Of a stretch of 64,000 bases of DNA, positions 1 through 10,498 are shown one piece after another. The stretch's first letter is position 1, and the number at the start of each line of letters is the position of its first letter. The position numbers and the translations under genes were made by a program. Source of the DNA: Fructilactobacillus ixorae (lineage in GTDB: Bacteria; Bacillota; Bacilli; Lactobacillales; Lactobacillaceae); the NCBI RefSeq assembly GCF_024029915.1, contig NZ_CP097478.1, forward strand, positions 806,001 to 870,000. Reading direction: 5' to 3'. The notes under the pieces were generated by a model. That model had not been told where the DNA came from. It was given only the letters and a program-made list of their open reading frames with translations, and searched no databases.

Positions 1-621
1 GGAGTCAAAAACCAGCCCCTTTAAGGGCGCCTCGATTTCACCGGTTGGTGCCGGAATTTTCGCCACAATTTCTGCTAACAAGTGGTCAACGTTCAGCCCG
101 GTCTTCGCACTAATTTCAACCGCATCGCTGGTATCTAGCCCAATCACAGCTTCGATTTCCTGTTTAACCCGATCTGGTTCGGCAGACGGTAAGTCAACCT
201 TATTAATCACGGGCAGAATTTCTAGGTTGTCGTCTAGGGCTAGATAAACATTGGCAAGGGTTTGGGCCTGAATTCCCTGGGTCGCATCCACGACCAAAAT
301 GGCGCCCTCACAGGCAGCTAAACTACGTGAAACTTCATACGAAAAGTCAACGTGCCCCGGGGTATCAATTAGATGAAAGACATAATCAACCCCATCTTTT
401 CCGTGGTACTTCAGTTGAACCGCATTCAACTTAATCGTAATCCCACGTTCCCGTTCCAAGTCCATGTTATCTAATAGTTGATCTTTCATCTCCCGTTTCG
501 ATACCGTGTCAGTTAACTCTAGAATGCGGTCAGCCAGGGTCGACTTCCCATGGTCAATATGGGCCACAATCGCAAAATTCCGAATCTTGCGTTGGGCAGT
601 TTGCATTGCTTTATAATCCAC
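1..621 (-). CDS. lepA: Elongation factor 4 (LepA), C-terminus cut by window edge
   Basis: This encodes the N-terminal 207 residues of the ribosomal back-translocase GTPase EF4/LepA; the rest lies beyond position 1. The GTPase motifs are visible: P-loop AHIDHGKST (residues 20-28), the switch-I region ending in RGITIK (about 59-64), DTPGH (86-90) and NKVD (140-143). LepA proteins of lactobacilli look the same here. The chosen start is GTG at 621, preceded by a weak GGGA; an ATG at 606, five codons in, has no visible ribosome site. The gene follows dnaJ in the same direction after a terminator. Identity is certain; the start is less so. Confidence 0.95.
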   Translation of the reverse strand, partial: MDYKAMQTAQRKIRNFAIVAHIDHGKSTLADRILELTDTVSKREMKDQLLDNMDLERERGITIKLNAVQLKYHGKDGVDYVFHLIDTPGHVDFSYEVSRSLAACEGAILVVDATQGIQAQTLANVYLALDDNLEILPVINKVDLPSAEPDRVKQEIEAVIGLDTSDAVEISAKTGLNVDHLLAEIVAKIPAPTGEIEAPLKGLVFDS

Positions 622-690
622 GTTATTTCCCGCTTTCTTACTTCGATCGTTTTTTCTTAATTATACCAATGGGTTGCCGCAGAAACAAAT

Positions 691-714
691 AGAGCGAGAC
701 CACCATCTCGCTCT
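691..714 (-). terminator. Terminator after dnaJ
   Basis: A 9-bp perfect stem (AGAGCGAGA / TCTCGCTCT) with a 6-base loop lies just past the dnaJ stop. On the minus strand it is followed by a moderately T-rich run. It probably ends the hrcA-grpE-dnaK-dnaJ transcript before lepA. Confidence 0.75.
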
Positions 715-719
715 ACTAG

Positions 720-1853
720 TTATTTTAATTTATCCTTTAACTTTTCAAAAAATCCTTTTTCAGGAATGGGATGTTCCCCACTCGCTTCCGCAAAGGCTTG
801 CATCGCTAACTTTTGTTCTGGCGATAATTTCTTGGGGGTCACAACGGTTACGCGCACCATTTCATCACCCTTACTATCACTGTGCAATCGGGGGGCGCCT
901 TTGCCCTTAAGCTTAAAGACGGTCCCGGTCTGGGTTCCCGCTGGAATCGTCAGTTTGCCATCACCATAAACGGTTTTGACGTCTACTTCATTTCCTAAAG
1001 CTGCATCCGCAAACGAAATTTCCTTGTTGTAGTAAATCGTGGAACCATCCCGGTGAAAGTCTTGACTTGGCAGCACCCGAAAGACTACAAACAGATCTCC
1101 GTAGGGTCCACCATTAAGGCCAGCATTTCCTTGGCCCTGTAGGCGCATCTGCTGTCCTTCTTCAACACCGGCTGGAACTTTGATTTCAACCTCGTGGTTT
1201 TCTTCTATCTTCCCAGTTCCACCACATTTTGGACATTTTTCCTTAATTAATTTCCCAGTTCCCTCACACTGCGGACAAGTGGTTTGGGTTTGCATTTGGC
1301 CCATGGGGGTGTTAACCGTCCGCGCAATTCGGCCAGACCCGTGACAATCCGGACAGGTTTCTGGGTGGGTCCCTGGTTTAGCCCCGTTACCATGACAATC
1401 CGGACATTCAGCCTCCCGGTGGTAACTAATTTTCGTTGTCTTTCCAAAAATTGCTTCATCAAAGGTCAACGTCATTTGGTACTGCAAATCTTCACCTTGT
1501 TGGGGGGCCGTTGGATCAGCTCGACGCCGACCTCCGCCCCCAAACAAATCACTAAAGATATCCGAAAAGTCCCCAAATCCAGCACCGCCAGCGCCATTAA
1601 AGCCGCCTCCGGCACTACCGCCAAAGCCTTGCGGACCATCTGCGGAACCATATTGATCGTAGTTTGCCCGTTTTTGCTGATCACTTAAAACTTCATAAGC
1701 CTCAGTGATTTCTTTAAACTTGGCTTCAGCTCCTGGCTCCTTATTAATATCCGGGTGATATTTTTTGGATAGGTGGCGATAGGCGTGGTTAATATCTTTT
1801 TCGGTCGCATCCTTTGAAACGCCTAAGACATCGTAATAATTTTTCGCTGCCAT
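720..1853 (-). CDS. dnaJ: Chaperone protein DnaJ
   Basis: This is a type I Hsp40 co-chaperone of 377 residues that delivers unfolded clients to DnaK and stimulates its ATPase. The domains are complete and in order: a J domain with the HPD motif at residues 33-35, a Gly/Phe-rich linker (about 70-105), a zinc-binding region with four CxxCxGxG repeats ([32 protein letters not shown], about 145-210), and the C-terminal substrate-binding domains. It is the last gene of the CIRCE-controlled heat-shock operon. A hairpin in the dnaK-dnaJ gap suggests it is made at a lower level than dnaK. Confidence 0.98.
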   Translation of the reverse strand: MAAKNYYDVLGVSKDATEKDINHAYRHLSKKYHPDINKEPGAEAKFKEITEAYEVLSDQQKRANYDQYGSADGPQGFGGSAGGGFNGAGGAGFGDFSDIFSDLFGGGGRRRADPTAPQQGEDLQYQMTLTFDEAIFGKTTKISYHREAECPDCHGNGAKPGTHPETCPDCHGSGRIARTVNTPMGQMQTQTTCPQCEGTGKLIKEKCPKCGGTGKIEENHEVEIKVPAGVEEGQQMRLQGQGNAGLNGGPYGDLFVVFRVLPSQDFHRDGSTIYYNKEISFADAALGNEVDVKTVYGDGKLTIPAGTQTGTVFKLKGKGAPRLHSDSKGDEMVRVTVVTPKKLSPEQKLAMQAFAEASGEHPIPEKGFFEKLKDKLK

Positions 1854-1889
1854 TATGATCCTCCTCGTTTGATTGCCCCGTTCTAAAAC

Positions 1890-1925
1890 AAAAAGCCAAA
1901 GCGTTCACAATGGCTTTGGCTTTTT
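1890..1925 (-). terminator. Hairpin between dnaK and dnaJ (partial terminator)
   Basis: A 13-bp perfect stem (AAAAAGCCAAAGC / GCTTTGGCTTTTT) with a 10-base loop sits in the 131-bp gap between dnaK and dnaJ. The arm ends in five T on the minus strand. No clear dnaJ promoter follows, so it probably acts as an attenuator or mRNA-processing site that reduces dnaJ relative to dnaK. Confidence 0.7.
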
Positions 1926-1984
1926 GATTACCCACCCATTTGGCAGGCAAGCTCCCACTGATTAGGAACTTAAAACGAGCTTAA

Positions 1985-3832
1985 TTATTTTTGATCGTCG
2001 TCGTTTACTTCGTGAAAGTCACCATCAACGGTCTGATCATCGCCTTGCTTAGCTGAATCAGCATCTTTGCCAGCGCCAGCTTGTCCATCTTGAGCTTGTT
2101 GTTGGTAAAGTTTAACTGCAACTGCTTGTACCTTTTCATTCAAAGCATCTTTCTTAGCTTTCATGTCTTCAAGGTTGTTGTCAGCCTTCGCTTGCTTCAG
2201 TTCTTCTTCAGCATCTTTAACTTCTTTAATCTCTGCTTCAGAAACCTTGCCCTCAACGTCCTTCAAAGTCTTGTCAGTTTGGAAGATTAATTGGTCAACT
2301 TCGTTGTTCAAGTCAACTTCTTCTTTCTTCTTCTTGTCCGCTTCTTCGTTAGCTTGGGCTTCTTTCATCATCTTATCGATTTCTTCATCAGACAGACCAT
2401 TGGAGTCCTTGATCGTAATCTTTTGTTCCTTACCAGTTCCTTTGTCCTTAGCAGAAACGTTTACAATCCCGTTTTTGTCAATATCAAAGGTAACTTCGAT
2501 TTGGGGAACCCCACGCGGCGCAGCTGGAATATCAGTTAATTGGAACCGACCTAATGATTTGTTATCAGCAGCCATTGGCCGTTCACCTTGAAGAACATGG
2601 ATATCAACGGCCGTTTGGTTATCAGCAGCAGTTGAGAAGGTTTGCGACTTCGAAGTTGGAATCGTCGTGTTCTTGTCAATCAACTTCGTCATCACTCCAC
2701 CCATCGTTTCAATTCCAAGGGACAGTGGGGTAACATCCAACAGCACAACGTCTTTTACGTCTCCAGTCAGAACTCCACCTTGAATAGCAGCCCCTAAAGC
2801 CACCGCTTCATCAGGGTTAATGGAGTGGTTCGGGTTCTTACCCGTCCAGTTCTTAACGGCTTCTTGAACAGCAGGAATCCGTGTTGAACCACCGTTTAAG
2901 ATTACTTCATCGATGTCACTTGTACTTAAACCAGCATCCTTCAATGCGTTTTCAAATGGAACCTTCGTTTTATCAACTAAGTCAGAAGTTAATTCATTGA
3001 ACTTAGCCCGCGTTAAAGTGGTTTGCAAGTGCAATGGACCATTGTCATTAGAAGCAATGAACGGCAAACTAATTTCAGTTTGGTTAACCCCAGAAAGTTC
3101 CTTTTTAGCTTTTTCAGCTGCATCCTTCAAACGTTGTAAAGCCATCTTATCTTGGGATAAGTCAACGCCTTGTTCTTGTTTGAAGTTAGCAACTAACCAG
3201 TCAATGATCCGTTGGTCAAAGTCATCTCCACCAAGGTGTGTATCACCATTAGTCGAAAGAACTTGGAAAACTCCATCCCCTAATTCTAGGACCGAAACAT
3301 CAAACGTTCCACCCCCTAAATCGTAAACCAGGATTTTTTCATCTTTATCCTGCTTGTCCAAACCATATGCCAAGGAAGCAGCCGTCGGTTCGTTGATGAT
3401 CCGCTTAACATCTAATCCGGCAATCTTTCCGGCATCCTTAGTTGCTTGCCGTTGGGCATCATTAAAGTAAGCTGGAACGGTAATAACGGCTTCAGTAACC
3501 GTATCACCAAGGTAATCCTCAGCATAGCCCTTAATGTATTGCAAAATCATCGCTGAAATTTGTTGTGGCGTGTATTTCTTGCCGTCAATGTCAACTGTGT
3601 AGCCTTGTTCACCCATGTGACTCTTGATGGAACGAACCGTGTTCGGGTTTGTAATTTCTTGCCGCTTAGCAACTTCCCCAACTTGAGTTTCACCGTCTTT
3701 AAAAGCCACTACTGAAGGAGTAGTCCGCGACCCATCTGGGTTCGTAATGATTTTGGGTTTGCCACCTTCCATAACCGCTACAGCTGAGTTAGTGGTACCT
3801 AAGTCAATTCCAATAATTTTATTACTTGCCAT
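1985..3832 (-). CDS. dnaK: Chaperone protein DnaK (Hsp70)
   Basis: This ATP-driven Hsp70 chaperone has 615 residues, the usual length for lactobacilli. The nucleotide-binding domain starts with GIDLGTTNS (residues 8-16) and includes the [13 protein letters not shown] and [11 protein letters not shown] motifs. The hydrophobic interdomain linker [12 protein letters not shown] leads into the substrate-binding domain. The C-terminal lid ends in an acidic, Q-rich tail (EVNDDDQK). It lies 24 bp downstream of grpE and works with GrpE and DnaJ. Control is expected through HrcA and the CIRCE element upstream of hrcA. Confidence 0.99.
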   Translation of the reverse strand: MASNKIIGIDLGTTNSAVAVMEGGKPKIITNPDGSRTTPSVVAFKDGETQVGEVAKRQEITNPNTVRSIKSHMGEQGYTVDIDGKKYTPQQISAMILQYIKGYAEDYLGDTVTEAVITVPAYFNDAQRQATKDAGKIAGLDVKRIINEPTAASLAYGLDKQDKDEKILVYDLGGGTFDVSVLELGDGVFQVLSTNGDTHLGGDDFDQRIIDWLVANFKQEQGVDLSQDKMALQRLKDAAEKAKKELSGVNQTEISLPFIASNDNGPLHLQTTLTRAKFNELTSDLVDKTKVPFENALKDAGLSTSDIDEVILNGGSTRIPAVQEAVKNWTGKNPNHSINPDEAVALGAAIQGGVLTGDVKDVVLLDVTPLSLGIETMGGVMTKLIDKNTTIPTSKSQTFSTAADNQTAVDIHVLQGERPMAADNKSLGRFQLTDIPAAPRGVPQIEVTFDIDKNGIVNVSAKDKGTGKEQKITIKDSNGLSDEEIDKMMKEAQANEEADKKKKEEVDLNNEVDQLIFQTDKTLKDVEGKVSEAEIKEVKDAEEELKQAKADNNLEDMKAKKDALNEKVQAVAVKLYQQQAQDGQAGAGKDADSAKQGDDQTVDGDFHEVNDDDQK

Positions 3833-3856
3833 TGTTGTCTCTCCTTTTATTTTTCT

Positions 3857-4423
3857 TTATTGTGCGACGATTACCATTGCCGGCCGAATAATTCGATCAG
3901 CTAGTCGGTAACCGGTTTGTAGCACCTGAACGACCGTATCAGCTGGATGCTCATCGCTAGCTGGGACGGTTTGCACTGCCTGGTGCACTTCAGGATCAAA
4001 CTTAACTCCCACCTCATCAATCGCGTGGATGTCATTGTCGGTGAGCGCCTTTTGCAGGTGTTTAACCACCATCTCAATCCCAGTCTTTAACTGCCGCCCG
4101 CTTTCGTCGTCTACCTGCACGTTTAGTGCTCTGGTCAAGTCATCCAAAGCGGGTACAATGTCCTTAGCCAGTGCTTGTGAGCCATACTTAACCAACTCAC
4201 TTTGTTCTTTTTGGTTCCGTTTTTGCATGTTTTGAAGCTCTGCTTGGGACCGTAAATAATCATTTTGGCTGTCATCCAACTGTTGCTGTAATTTATCAAC
4301 TTCGGCCTGTAAAGCTTCGGTTGGCGCCGCCGCATCCGGTTGCGCTTGGTCTACTTGATTAGTAGCAGTTGGTTGGTCAGCTTGGGCTGCTTCGACAGCT
4401 GGCTGCTTTTTTTCTTTGGCCAT
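3857..4423 (-). CDS. grpE: Nucleotide exchange factor GrpE
   Basis: GrpE releases ADP from DnaK. The 188-residue protein has a low-complexity, Ala/Gln-rich N-terminus, then a long coiled coil (about 35-95) with the typical LRSQAELQNMQKR stretch. It ends in the conserved beta domain VLQTGYRLADRIIRPAMVIV. It sits 12 bp after hrcA in the heat-shock operon. The ATG is preceded by a good Shine-Dalgarno (AGGAGGGTTAGC). Confidence 0.98.
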   Translation of the reverse strand: MAKEKKQPAVEAAQADQPTATNQVDQAQPDAAAPTEALQAEVDKLQQQLDDSQNDYLRSQAELQNMQKRNQKEQSELVKYGSQALAKDIVPALDDLTRALNVQVDDESGRQLKTGIEMVVKHLQKALTDNDIHAIDEVGVKFDPEVHQAVQTVPASDEHPADTVVQVLQTGYRLADRIIRPAMVIVAQ

Positions 4424-4435
4424 GCTAACCCTCCT

Positions 4436-5473
4436 TTATTGGTCGTAGTCATGGTAATAACTACGAATTCTTGTTTGTAATTCATCACGAAACGCATCAA
4501 CTAGCCCCATTACCCGGGGATAAAACATCCGGGTTGGACCAATTACCGCAATGCGACCAGTTCCATGTTCCCCAGCATCATAAGTTCCACTAATAATACT
4601 ATAGTTTCGCCATAGATCGTTGGGCAATTCAAAGCCCAAGCGTACGGAAACATCCCGACCACTGGGCTGTAAAATTGTCGCCAAGTCAGCGGCGGAACTC
4701 AAAGATGAATAGAGGGGCTTCAAGTTAGCAAAGGCTTCGGCCCCCATCCCATGGAATAAATTACTCCGACCACTCACAAAGAACTGGTCATGCTGTAACT
4801 TACTAGCAACCATCATGAAGGCATCTACAATTTGCGTAAAGTCCGCCAAGGGCTGCCCACCATGGGCTACTTCATTTTCCAAGCTCCGGGTAACCACTGC
4901 TAACGGTTGATTCCGTAGGTGCTGGTTTAACCAAGCTTCCACTTTCGTACTACTACTTGGCGTCAACGCCGCTTCGGTTAGAAACGGTTGACTCTGCACT
5001 AAGCCACTTTTCATCATCATAATCGCCATAAAATTCAGGTGATTAATCTGAGTTAGACGAAACGACTCAACCACATCCTGAGATTGCAACGTGGGGGCAA
5101 AGGTTAGCGCCGTGTAATCAGTAATTTGTGATAACAAATCAGCTGACTGCTTCACGATGTCATCAATCTGTTTAACCGAATCATCTAACGTTTCCGTGAT
5201 GTAGTCGCGTGCTTTCATTTCTAGTGGAATCGGTTCCGTCAGGTAATCAACATAGTAGCGATATCCTTTATAAGAGGGAACCCGTCCGGAAGAAGTGTGT
5301 ACCTGTTCAATGAAATGATTGTGACTAAGCACACTCATTTCATTGCGAATGGTCGCAGAACTAACCTTAATCGGTAAATGATCGGCTAGATACTTTGAAC
5401 CAACTGGTTCTCCGGTTTGTGAATATGCGTCAACGATGTGTTTCAAAATCAGATTTTGTCTCTCAGTGAGCAT
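4436..5473 (-). CDS. hrcA: Heat-inducible transcription repressor HrcA
   Basis: HrcA binds CIRCE operators and represses heat-shock operons, using chaperones for its activity. The protein has an N-terminal winged helix (MLTERQNLILKHIV, with GSKYLAD and SSATIRNEM, about residues 1-65) and the HrcA dimerisation/inserted domain to the C-terminus. A longer frame could start with GTG at 5482, but the sequence AGAGG lies at 5483-5488, directly against it. The ATG at 5473 sits nine bases downstream of that site and is the better start (345 residues). First gene of the hrcA-grpE-dnaK-dnaJ operon. Confidence 0.96.
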   Translation of the reverse strand: MLTERQNLILKHIVDAYSQTGEPVGSKYLADHLPIKVSSATIRNEMSVLSHNHFIEQVHTSSGRVPSYKGYRYYVDYLTEPIPLEMKARDYITETLDDSVKQIDDIVKQSADLLSQITDYTALTFAPTLQSQDVVESFRLTQINHLNFMAIMMMKSGLVQSQPFLTEAALTPSSSTKVEAWLNQHLRNQPLAVVTRSLENEVAHGGQPLADFTQIVDAFMMVASKLQHDQFFVSGRSNLFHGMGAEAFANLKPLYSSLSSAADLATILQPSGRDVSVRLGFELPNDLWRNYSIISGTYDAGEHGTGRIAVIGPTRMFYPRVMGLVDAFRDELQTRIRSYYHDYDQ

Positions 5474-5488
5474 CTTCACCACCTCTTT

Positions 5489-5515
5489 TTAGCACTCTCA
5501 ATCAACAAGTGCTAA
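5489..5515 (-). promoter_or_regulatory. CIRCE operator
   Basis: The inverted repeat TTAGCACTC-N9-AAGTGCTAA matches the HrcA-binding CIRCE consensus (TTAGCACTC-N9-GAGTGCTAA) with one mismatch. It lies between the hrcA promoter and the hrcA ribosome-binding site, so bound HrcA would block its own operon. Confidence 0.93.
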
Positions 5516-5526
5516 GGTACATTTAT

Positions 5527-5555
5527 ACTGTACCAAGGATAACCATGCAGGTCAA
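5527..5555 (-). promoter_or_regulatory. SigA promoter of the hrcA operon
   Basis: On the minus strand TTGACC, a 17-bp spacer and TACAGT form a good vegetative promoter about 12 bp upstream of CIRCE. The -35 box overlaps the last codons of ribF, so the heat-shock promoter is embedded in the end of the upstream gene. Confidence 0.8.
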
Positions 5556-6499
5556 GAATTACGCTCCAATTTAAAAAACTTTCTTGCTTCCTGCTCATCA
5601 CGTCGTAGCTGGGTGACCAACGCTTCCGGGCCCTGGTATTTAACCTCGTTACGCGTCTTGGTTAAAAACTGAACCGCAACCTGCTTTCCATATAGATTCT
5701 GATTAAAATCGAACAAATGCACCTCTAAGGTCACCGGATTTTGATCACCAAAGGTCACGTTTTTACCAATCGAAGCCATGGCCGGATACCAGTGTTCGTT
5801 GATCTGCATCTTAACCAGGTAAACACCTAAAGCCGGCATCCGTTGTAGGTCGTCATATTGGACGTTTGCGGTCGGATAGCCGAGGGTCCGTCCCCGGGCT
5901 AACCCATGAACCACGGTTCCCGTAATTTGAAATGGACGTTGTAATAGCCGGTTCACGGTTTCAATGTGACCGGCACTAAGATTCCGCCGAATGCGGGTCG
6001 AACTGACCTTCTTCCCATCAACGGTAGTCGCTGGCACCGTCACCACCGTAAAGCGGTCCTGGGCGTAGTCAGTCAGATTATTCATGGCCGCCTCCCGCTC
6101 CCCGTAGGTATGATCAAAACCGGCGACCACTACCTGAGCCTGCATGCGAATAATAAAATTATCCACAAATTCTTGCGGGGTCTGCGCCTGAAAGGAATAG
6201 TCGTAGTTCACTTCGTAAACATAATCAACCCCTAAGGCTGCAAAGCGTTCGTACTTCGCTGTGGTTAGGGTTAGATAGCGCGCCTCGTCCCCGGTCAATT
6301 TTTGGTAAACTAGGGCGGGATGGTGATCATAAGTTAAGATTGCTAACGGTAAGTTCCGTTGCTCAGCCAGGTGCCGCGCTCTTTCGATGACCTGCTGATG
6401 TCCCTGGTGCACCCCGTCAAAAAAGCCCATTGCTAACACTACGGGAGTGGAAAACTGTACGTCAGGTGCGAGCGGATAGGTTAACTGCATAATCTGCAT
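5552..6499 (-). CDS. ribF: Bifunctional riboflavin kinase / FAD synthetase
   Basis: RibF converts riboflavin to FMN and FMN to FAD. The 315-residue protein has the N-terminal nucleotidyltransferase fold (GFFDGVHQGHQ about 25-35, and the VSSTRIRRNL motif about 165-175). The C-terminal riboflavin kinase domain follows (GRTLGYPTANV about 203-213, then EVHLFDF). Its start is 6 bp after the truB stop and has GGAG nine bases upstream. The truB-ribF pair is conserved in Firmicutes. Its 3' end overlaps the -35 box of the hrcA promoter. Confidence 0.97.
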   Translation of the reverse strand: MQIMQLTYPLAPDVQFSTPVVLAMGFFDGVHQGHQQVIERARHLAEQRNLPLAILTYDHHPALVYQKLTGDEARYLTLTTAKYERFAALGVDYVYEVNYDYSFQAQTPQEFVDNFIIRMQAQVVVAGFDHTYGEREAAMNNLTDYAQDRFTVVTVPATTVDGKKVSSTRIRRNLSAGHIETVNRLLQRPFQITGTVVHGLARGRTLGYPTANVQYDDLQRMPALGVYLVKMQINEHWYPAMASIGKNVTFGDQNPVTLEVHLFDFNQNLYGKQVAVQFLTKTRNEVKYQGPEALVTQLRRDEQEARKFFKLERNS

Positions 6500-6505
6500 T
6501 AGTGA

Positions 6506-7417
6506 TTACTCCAAACTAAACATTTTTTGTGGTTGATACTGGTGGTGCTTTTCATTGTAGTAGTATAACGCCTTATCTTCCCCATTATACCGTAAAACCA
6601 CCTCTGCTTCAGTGCTGTTCAATTCACTGGGAGCGAGAAAGCCGCCGTGCTGAACTCGCTGCCACTGCTCGTTTGTCAGCTCAACCTGCGCAAAGGCCTG
6701 CAGTGCATGATCAATCGGATAAACTAGGTCCTCTAGGTGACCAGTTGCTTGAGCAGCAGCTAGGGTAGCAAAGGAAACCGTTTGTTGAATGTCAAAGCCA
6801 CCGCTCGCCACCCGCGTGAGCTGGGACATGACGGCTGGAAGTCCAAATAGCCGACCGAAATCAACGGCCAGAGTGCGCACGTAGGTCCCTTTTCCGCAGT
6901 GAACCTCAAAAAAGATGGTTTGGGTGCCGGTTGCTTCGTCAACGATGGCTTCGCCAAGTTGGGTAAATTCCGTAACCTGCACGGTTCGTTGTGGACGCGT
7001 GACCGTTTCCCCCCGCCGAGCATAATCATACAAGCGGCGTCCGTTTACTTTCACCGCCGAATACATGGGTGGAATCTGGTGAATGGTTCCAACAAAGTGG
7101 TGTAACCCGTGTTTAATCTGGGCTTGCGTGAGCGGTTGAAAATGGGGTTGTTCTGCAATAATTTCTCCGTCAAGATCCTCCGTGGTTGTCGCAAAGCCAA
7201 GCGTAATTGACCCACGATAGGTCTTTCCCGATGCCATTAAGTAGTCAACCACCTTGGTCCCATTCCCAAGGCAAATCGGCAAGACCCCGTCGACACTGGG
7301 ATCCAACGTCCCACTGTGCCCAACTTTTTTTTGGTGTACAATCTTACGCACCTGACTCACGCAATCAAAACTGGTGCTCCCTACCGGTTTATAGAGGGGA
7401 ATAATCCCATTTACCAT
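6506..7417 (-). CDS. truB: tRNA pseudouridine-55 synthase TruB
   Basis: TruB makes the universal pseudouridine 55 of the tRNA T-loop. The 303-residue protein has the N-terminal YKPVGSTSFD motif, the catalytic aspartate in GTLDP (Asp39) and the GTYVRTLAVDFG motif. A short C-terminal PUA-like region follows. A strong ribosome site (AAGGAG) precedes the ATG. A terminator separates it from rbfA, although both are in the same direction and belong to the conserved infB-rbfA-truB-ribF order. Confidence 0.97.
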   Translation of the reverse strand: MVNGIIPLYKPVGSTSFDCVSQVRKIVHQKKVGHSGTLDPSVDGVLPICLGNGTKVVDYLMASGKTYRGSITLGFATTTEDLDGEIIAEQPHFQPLTQAQIKHGLHHFVGTIHQIPPMYSAVKVNGRRLYDYARRGETVTRPQRTVQVTEFTQLGEAIVDEATGTQTIFFEVHCGKGTYVRTLAVDFGRLFGLPAVMSQLTRVASGGFDIQQTVSFATLAAAQATGHLEDLVYPIDHALQAFAQVELTNEQWQRVQHGGFLAPSELNSTEAEVVLRYNGEDKALYYYNEKHHQYQPQKMFSLE

Positions 7418-7448
7418 GTCATCACTCCTTACTAATTACTAACTACGC

Positions 7449-7483
7449 AAAAATGACTGAGAAAAAATTTCTCAGTCATTTTT
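7449..7483 (-). terminator. Terminator after rbfA
   Basis: A stem of at least 12 bp (ATGACTGAGAAA / TTTCTCAGTCAT) with an AAA loop lies next to the rbfA stop. It is flanked by A and T tracts that pair further. It should end or attenuate the long rimP-nusA-infB-rbfA transcript before truB. Confidence 0.85.
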
Positions 7484-7834
7484 TTATTGGCGTTTTAGGT
7501 TGTTTAGCAGCTGGTCAATTTTACTTCCGTACTCAATTGACTCATCGCGCTCAAAGTGAATTTCCGGTGTAACATAAATACTCAACCGATGTCCCAATTC
7601 ACCCCGAATTAACCCCGTTGCCTTATCAAGACCCTGCTGAACCTTTTCTTGTTCAGCTGGGTCGCTAGATAAAATACTATAAAAGATCGTGGCCTGCTGT
7701 AAATCACCAGTTACTTTCACCCCCGTCACTGTAACTCCTTGAACCCGGGGATCCCGCACTCGTTTCAACAGGATATCGTCAACTTCTTTTTGAATTTCTT
7801 GTTGGAGCCGTCCAACTCGATATTGTTGTGCCAT
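7484..7834 (-). CDS. rbfA: 30S ribosome-binding factor RbfA
   Basis: RbfA is a KH-type factor for late 30S maturation and cold adaptation. The 116-residue protein begins MAQQYRVGRLQQEIQKEV and has the RDPRVQGVTVTGVKVT core and the family's C-terminal PEIHFERDESIEYG motif. It is 11 bp downstream of infB with an AGGAGG ribosome site. Confidence 0.97.
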   Translation of the reverse strand: MAQQYRVGRLQQEIQKEVDDILLKRVRDPRVQGVTVTGVKVTGDLQQATIFYSILSSDPAEQEKVQQGLDKATGLIRGELGHRLSIYVTPEIHFERDESIEYGSKIDQLLNNLKRQ

Positions 7835-7845
7835 TGCTTTCCTCC

Positions 7846-10182
7846 TTACTTAGGAGCGACTTCTTTCATGTGGTAAGCTTCAATGACGTCACCAACCTTA
7901 ATGTCATTGTAGTTAGCAATCGTCAACCCACATTCATGACCCTGTTTAACTTCTTTAACATCGTCTTTAAAGCGTTTCAAGCTCCCCAGTTCACCGTCGT
8001 ACTTCACAACCCCATCGCGGACGAGCCGCACCTTACTGTCGTTGCGAACGTACCCATCACTGACCATGCCCCCAGCGATGGTTCCGACCGCCGAGGCCTT
8101 GTAAATCTGGCGCACTTCAATGCTTCCTGTAACCTCTTCGACGTAAGTAGGGTCAAGTTTCCCTTTCATCGCCGCGGTAACATCGTCAATCGCATTGTAA
8201 ATTACTTGGTACAGCCGCACATCAATCTTATCCGTTTCGGCTTGGACCTTTGCCTGGGGAGTTGGCCGAACGTTAAATCCAATGATGATCGCGTTACTAG
8301 CCTTTGCTAGGGCAATATCACTTTCGTTAACCGCCCCCACGGAAGCATGAATAACGTTAACGTTAACACCTTCAACATCAATCTTCTTCAAGCTATCGGC
8401 TAACGCTTCTACTGAACCCTGCACGTCCGCTTTAATAATGACGTTAACCTGCTTCATGTCTTCTTGTTTCATGGAATCAAACAGGTTATCCAGGGTCACC
8501 CGGTTATTTTGCTTCCGCTCTTCAATCTGCGCTTCCTTGGCCCGTTCTTCTCCGGCCGCCCGCGCGGTTTTTTCGTCATTAAAGACGACAAAGCGGTCCC
8601 CAGCTTCTGGCACGGCGTTCAGCCCCGTAATTTCAACCGGAGTCGATGGCGTAGCCCCGTCTAATTCTTGCCCGGCTTCGTTCGTCATCGTCCGCACCCG
8701 ACCAAAGGTATCACCAACCACAATTGGATCACCAGGATGGAGGGTTCCCTGTTGGACTAACAACGTTGCCACTGGACCCTTCCCACGGTCTAGCCGGGCT
8801 TCAACTACCGAGCCGGCTCCATTTTGCTTCGGGTTGGCCTGTAATTCCATCACATCGGCCTGTAATAAAATCATATTCAGCAGTTCATCCACGTTGGTTC
8901 CGTTTTTAGCTGAGATATCAACAAAGATGGTATCGCCACCATAATCTTCAGGAACTAACCCATAGGTCATTAATTGTTCCTTGACGTGGTTCGGGTTAGC
9001 GTTGGGACGGTCAATCTTGTTAACCGCCACGATAATGGGCGTGTTTGCTTCCTTAGCATGGTCGATTGCTTCAATGGTTTGGGGCATAACTCCGTCATCA
9101 GCAGCAACAACTAACACCGTAATGTCCGTGATGTTGGCCCCTCTGGCCCGCATTTCGGTAAAGGCAGCGTGGCCGGGCGTGTCCAAGAACGTAATTAAAT
9201 GATCGTCTTGTTGTAACTGGTACGCCCCAATTGCCTGGGTAATTCCCCCGGCTTCTCCCGCCGTAATGTGCGAATGACGCAGGTAATCAAGCAGAGTCGT
9301 CTTCCCGTGGTCAACGTGACCCATAATCGTCACTACTGGGGGACGCGGTGCTTGATAACTCGTGTTATTTTCCTCTTCTTCAAAGAACTTATCGATATCA
9401 GAAACGTTGACATGTTCTTTTTCTTGGGCTTTAATCCCGTAATCTTCAGCCAGTAATTCAATGGCATCTTTATCAAGTGACTGGTTTTGGTTAACCATCA
9501 TGCCCAACATAAATAACTTCTTGATGATTTCGGCTGGTTCGCGGTGCAAAATCTTTCCCAGATCCTGAGCGTTCATCCCATCTTCATAGACCAAAACTTC
9601 TGGTAACGGCCGATTTTTCCGAACCGTTGGCGCCTTTTTCTTGTGGTTTTGCCGAATCCGTTGGTTTTTCGAGTACATATTCGCAAACCGGTTGTTACGA
9701 TTATTACGGCGCTTCTTCTTGTTTTTATTATTATTGCTGTTGTTGTTTCGATTTAAACTACCACCGAATTTACCAGCACCTGCTTTAGCTTTCGCCGTAG
9801 TTGTTTGCTTCCCAGCTGGTTTAGCGGTACGGGCTGGCTGCTTTGGAGTTCCCGGCTTCGACTTTCCTTGATTGATCGCTTTATCGTGATTAGCATGCGT
9901 AGGTTTGTTCGGTTTCGTTGTTGCAGCGGCCTGGTGGTGTTCGGGACGCTTACCAGTTGCTCGCGCTGGTTGGCTCTGTTTGGAAGCTGAGGCTTGCTTG
10001 TTACTCGTTGCCTGGGATTTCCCGTTTTTAGTCATTGCACCTCGTACCGTCTTTTCCTGGGCTGCATCTAACGATGACATGTGGTTTTTCACACTAATCC
10101 CATTTGCTTGTGCTACCCCCAGTACTTTTTTACTGGGAACGTTTAATTCTTTTGCTAGTTCATAGATTCTTTTTTTGGCCAT
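7846..10182 (-). CDS. infB: Translation initiation factor IF-2
   Basis: IF-2 brings initiator fMet-tRNA to the 30S subunit and promotes subunit joining. The 778-residue protein starts with the IF2_N fold ([19 protein letters not shown]). A long basic, low-complexity linker follows (about 45-185), rich in Lys/Gln/Ala and containing an Asn/Arg/Lys run. The GTPase core has [19 protein letters not shown] and NKIDRP (about 280-400), and domains II-IV reach the C-terminus. It lies in the rimP-nusA-rnpM-ylxQ-infB-rbfA operon. Confidence 0.98.
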   Translation of the reverse strand: MAKKRIYELAKELNVPSKKVLGVAQANGISVKNHMSSLDAAQEKTVRGAMTKNGKSQATSNKQASASKQSQPARATGKRPEHHQAAATTKPNKPTHANHDKAINQGKSKPGTPKQPARTAKPAGKQTTTAKAKAGAGKFGGSLNRNNNSNNNKNKKKRRNNRNNRFANMYSKNQRIRQNHKKKAPTVRKNRPLPEVLVYEDGMNAQDLGKILHREPAEIIKKLFMLGMMVNQNQSLDKDAIELLAEDYGIKAQEKEHVNVSDIDKFFEEEENNTSYQAPRPPVVTIMGHVDHGKTTLLDYLRHSHITAGEAGGITQAIGAYQLQQDDHLITFLDTPGHAAFTEMRARGANITDITVLVVAADDGVMPQTIEAIDHAKEANTPIIVAVNKIDRPNANPNHVKEQLMTYGLVPEDYGGDTIFVDISAKNGTNVDELLNMILLQADVMELQANPKQNGAGSVVEARLDRGKGPVATLLVQQGTLHPGDPIVVGDTFGRVRTMTNEAGQELDGATPSTPVEITGLNAVPEAGDRFVVFNDEKTARAAGEERAKEAQIEERKQNNRVTLDNLFDSMKQEDMKQVNVIIKADVQGSVEALADSLKKIDVEGVNVNVIHASVGAVNESDIALAKASNAIIIGFNVRPTPQAKVQAETDKIDVRLYQVIYNAIDDVTAAMKGKLDPTYVEEVTGSIEVRQIYKASAVGTIAGGMVSDGYVRNDSKVRLVRDGVVKYDGELGSLKRFKDDVKEVKQGHECGLTIANYNDIKVGDVIEAYHMKEVAPK

Positions 10183-10195
10183 GAAACCACGCTCC

Positions 10196-10498
10196 TTACT
10201 TGTTTATCTCATTTAATTTCCTCGCAAAGCCTTGATCTGTAATTCCAATGATTGTTCGTGGTTGTCCAATCGCCGCACTTAATTCGGCTTTGGTTAACTG
10301 GTGGTTCACGGGAACGGTATAAAAGCGACTTTTATCCAAAAAGCGCTTCGCAGTCGCTGTTCCAGCGTCACTGGCTAAGAATAAAAATTGAACTCGATGA
10401 CTCCGAATTCCACTTAAAACCAGTGCCTCTCCGGTAACTATTTTACCAGCTCGCCGGGCAATTCCCAACAAATTAAGCGTTTGCTTATAATTGGTCAT
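10196..10498 (-). CDS. ylxQ: L7Ae/L30e-family ribosomal protein YlxQ
   Basis: This 100-residue protein belongs to the L7Ae/L30e/S12e/Gadd45 group of kink-turn RNA-binding proteins. The visible family pattern is [19 protein letters not shown] near the N-terminus and the [14 protein letters not shown] strand-helix. Its start overlaps the end of the preceding gene (rnpM) by 14 bp, which implies translational coupling. It is always found between ylxR and infB in Firmicutes. Its exact target is not settled. Confidence 0.92.
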   Translation of the reverse strand: MTNYKQTLNLLGIARRAGKIVTGEALVLSGIRSHRVQFLFLASDAGTATAKRFLDKSRFYTVPVNHQLTKAELSAAIGQPRTIIGITDQGFARKLNEINK

